Below, in pieces: positions 62,466 to 64,000 of a DNA stretch of 64,000 nucleotides (its first letter is position 1; each line of letters starts with the position of its first letter). The stretch spans positions 372,001 to 436,000 of the forward strand of contig NZ_JACOQL010000001.1 of the NCBI RefSeq assembly GCF_014490725.1, read 5' to 3'. The stretch comes from Paracoccus amoyensis (GTDB taxonomy: Bacteria > Pseudomonadota > Alphaproteobacteria > Rhodobacterales > Rhodobacteraceae). The position numbers and the translations under genes were made by a program. The notes below the pieces were generated by a model. That model saw only the letters and a list, made by a program, of their open reading frames with translations, had not been told where the DNA came from and made no database searches.

Positions 62466-62683
62466 ACAGGGCAGACGGGCTGGATTGGCCCGGTCTGATG
62501 CGTGCTGGCATCCGCGGACTTCGCCTGACGCCAGAGCAGTTCTGGGGGCTGACGCCAGCCGAACTGGCGCTGATGCTGGGGATCGAGGCGGGAGGGGCCG
62601 GTGCGATGACACGCCGTCGGCTGGCCGATCTGGCCGCCCGCTTTCCCGACCGAGCCGCGCAGGACAACGACGAGATTATCTGA
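62462..62683 (+). CDS. GTA tail assembly chaperone g10.1
   Basis: The 73-residue protein has LRLTPEQFWGLTPAELALML and MTRRRLADLAARFPDR, marks of the small phage tail assembly chaperone family found in GTAs. It overlaps g10 in ATGA. In phages of this type the two chaperones are made in a fixed ratio, sometimes by frameshifting; here they are separate overlapping frames. Confidence 0.85.
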   Translation: MNRADGLDWPGLMRAGIRGLRLTPEQFWGLTPAELALMLGIEAGGAGAMTRRRLADLAARFPDRAAQDNDEII

Positions 62684-62698
62684 ACAGGGGCTATCATT

Positions 62699-63355
62699 AT
62701 GGCGAACAAGGACGGGTTCGGCGGAACGCTGGACCAGTTGGATGAAGGATTCGGCCAAACCAGCCGGATGACTGCGGAATTCGAGGCCGAGCTGGCTCGG
62801 CTGCGCCAGTCGATGACCAATACCGCACGCGAGGTCGGTACGCTGAATCGGGGTATTGAATCCGGGCTTCGGCGCGCCTTCGATGATTTGATCTTCGATG
62901 GCGCAAAACTGTCGGACGCGCTGAAGGGAATCGGGCGATCCATCGCGGACACCGTTTATTCGATTGCCATGAAGCCGGTCGAAAATGCCCTGGCGGGCAC
63001 GATTGGAAACGGGCTGGCGGGAATGTTGTCGGGCGCTTTGCCCTTTGCCAACGGAGGTGCCTTTGTGCAGGGGCGCGTGATGCCCTTTGCAAAGGGCGGC
63101 GTTGTCAGCCAGCCCACGCATTTCCCGATGCGAGGTGCGACCGGCCTGATGGGGGAAGCAGGACCAGAAGCGATCATGCCATTGCGGCGCGGTGCGGATG
63201 GTCGGCTGGGCGTCGCCTCGGCCGGGGGCGGCGGTCGCGCAGTCAATGTGACGGTGAATGTCACGACCCCGGATGTCGCGGGGTTTCAGCGCAGTCAATC
63301 ACAGATCGCGGCGCAGTTGGGTCGCGTTCTGGCGCGTGGCGACAGAAATAGCTGA
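62699..63355 (+). CDS. GTA tape measure protein g11
   Basis: The 218-residue protein sets tail length. It is short, fitting the short tail of GTA particles. It has helical regions (FEAELARLRQSMTNTAREVG), the hydrophobic VENALAGTIGNGLAGMLSGA and a glycine-rich GEAGPEAIMPLRRGADGRLG. The C-terminal NVTVNVTTPDVAGFQRSQSQ is typical of lambda-like tape measures. Confidence 0.88.
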   Translation: MANKDGFGGTLDQLDEGFGQTSRMTAEFEAELARLRQSMTNTAREVGTLNRGIESGLRRAFDDLIFDGAKLSDALKGIGRSIADTVYSIAMKPVENALAGTIGNGLAGMLSGALPFANGGAFVQGRVMPFAKGGVVSQPTHFPMRGATGLMGEAGPEAIMPLRRGADGRLGVASAGGGGRAVNVTVNVTTPDVAGFQRSQSQIAAQLGRVLARGDRNS

Positions 63356-63367
63356 GTGGAGGCGAAG

Positions 63368-64000
63368 ATGGCATTTCATGAGGTTCGATTTCCGACAAAT
63401 CTGTCATTCGGCGCAATTGGTGGCCCGGAACGACGCACCGAGATCGTGGCGCTGGCCAGTGGCTATGAGGAACGGAACACACCCTGGGCGCATGCGCGGC
63501 GTCGCTATGACGCGGGCATGGGACTGCGTTCGTTGAATGATCTATCGGCGCTGATTTCGTTCTTCGAGGCTCGGGCAGGACAGTTGCACGGGTTTCGTTG
63601 GAAGGATTGGTCGGACCACAAAAGCTGTGTTCCATCCCAGTCCCCTGCGTTTCACGATCAGGAAATTGCCAGGGGCGACGGGCAAATGACCCAGTTTCAG
63701 ATCGTGAAGAATTATGTGTCCGGTGCGTTCAGCTATGCCCGACCAATTGCGAAGATCGTCAAGGACTCGGTGCGTGCGGGCATTGGTGGCGTAGAGGTTT
63801 TCCTTGGCACCGATTTCGAGGTGAACAACCGGACGGGCATCATCACCTTTACCAGGCCGGTTCCTGTCGGAGCAGAAATCACCGTTGGTTTCGAGTTTGA
63901 CGTTCCCGTCCGGTTTGACACGGACAGGATCGCGGTGTCCGTCGCTTCGTTTCAGGCGGGAGAAGTGCCTCAGATACCTGTGATTGAGGTGCGCCTATGA
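63368..64000 (+). CDS. GTA distal tail protein g12 (DUF2460)
   Basis: The 210-residue protein starts MAFHEVRFPTNLSFGAIGGP and has RRTEIVALASGYEERNTPWA and RYDAGMGLRSLNDLSALISF, characteristic of the DUF2460/TIGR02217 distal tail family. GGAGGC lies upstream of ATG 63368. It is complete, ending exactly at the window end. The expected g13, g14 and g15 genes lie beyond. Confidence 0.93.
   Translation: MAFHEVRFPTNLSFGAIGGPERRTEIVALASGYEERNTPWAHARRRYDAGMGLRSLNDLSALISFFEARAGQLHGFRWKDWSDHKSCVPSQSPAFHDQEIARGDGQMTQFQIVKNYVSGAFSYARPIAKIVKDSVRAGIGGVEVFLGTDFEVNNRTGIITFTRPVPVGAEITVGFEFDVPVRFDTDRIAVSVASFQAGEVPQIPVIEVRL

Noticed and set aside
62148..62683. Translational frameshift between the two tail chaperones
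   Set aside because: g10 and g10.1 each have their own start and overlap in ATGA; no slippery sequence is needed or evident.

Overview
This is about 64 kb of a GC-rich alphaproteobacterial chromosome, most likely from the Rhodobacterales (Paracoccus, Rhodobacter or Roseobacter type). The clade call rests on four things: a gene transfer agent (GTA) cluster in the order described for Rhodobacter capsulatus, two proteins with VPLPA-type C-terminal sorting signals, a UDP-sulfoquinovose synthase, and a choXWV/betIBA osmoprotection locus. I cannot resolve the genus. No rRNA, tRNA, CRISPR array or intact insertion sequence was seen.

Layout: (1) 1-9.5 kb is mostly housekeeping: a partial acetyltransferase, a PAS-like protein, gmk, a gamma-carbonic anhydrase homologue, a PhoR-like kinase, rpiA, gor and hflKC. 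(2) 9.5-15.8 kb holds a Do-type periplasmic protease, a [2Fe-2S] ferredoxin, a Tat-exported esterase, hisA, a DUF2147 protein and a PepSY/DUF2946 pair. (3) 15.8-20.2 kb has sqdB beside a capsule-type ABC exporter (kpsE, kpsT and divergent kpsM). (4) 20.2-27 kb is the choline-to-glycine-betaine locus: choXWV on the minus strand, betI-betB-betA on the plus strand, and a palindromic candidate operator between them. choV carries an apparent one-base deletion. (5) 27-40.3 kb is mixed: qorB with its HxlR-type regulator, a DsbA-like protein, an aminotransferase, an amidase, PBP1A, a membrane-fused patatin, prfB, an aldo/keto reductase and a second patatin. (6) 40.3-42.5 kb contains the two paralogous VPLPA surface proteins. 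(7) 42.5-44.6 kb is a pseudouridine-degradation operon (ArsR regulator, psuK, psuG). (8) 44.8-47.6 kb is the FoF1 ATP synthase Fo operon behind a clear sigma-70-type promoter. (9) 47.6-54.9 kb holds a GntR regulator, an OmpA lipoprotein, nth, an adenosine kinase, a degenerate region, fabF, mltG (also with an apparent one-base deletion) and a coiled-coil protein.

(10) 55.0-64.0 kb is the GTA cluster, g1 to g12: small and large terminase, portal, g3.5, prohead protease, capsid, connector/completion proteins, tail tube, two tail chaperones, tape measure and distal tail protein. It runs off the right edge. All reading frames appear intact, which fits a maintained GTA rather than a decayed prophage. 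The cluster has a promoter-like sequence followed by an 11-codon mini-ORF that ends inside an intrinsic-terminator-like hairpin. Two more strong hairpins lie between g2 and g3 and between g5 and g6. I infer possible attenuation or antitermination control of GTA expression, and consider this the most interesting lead in the window.
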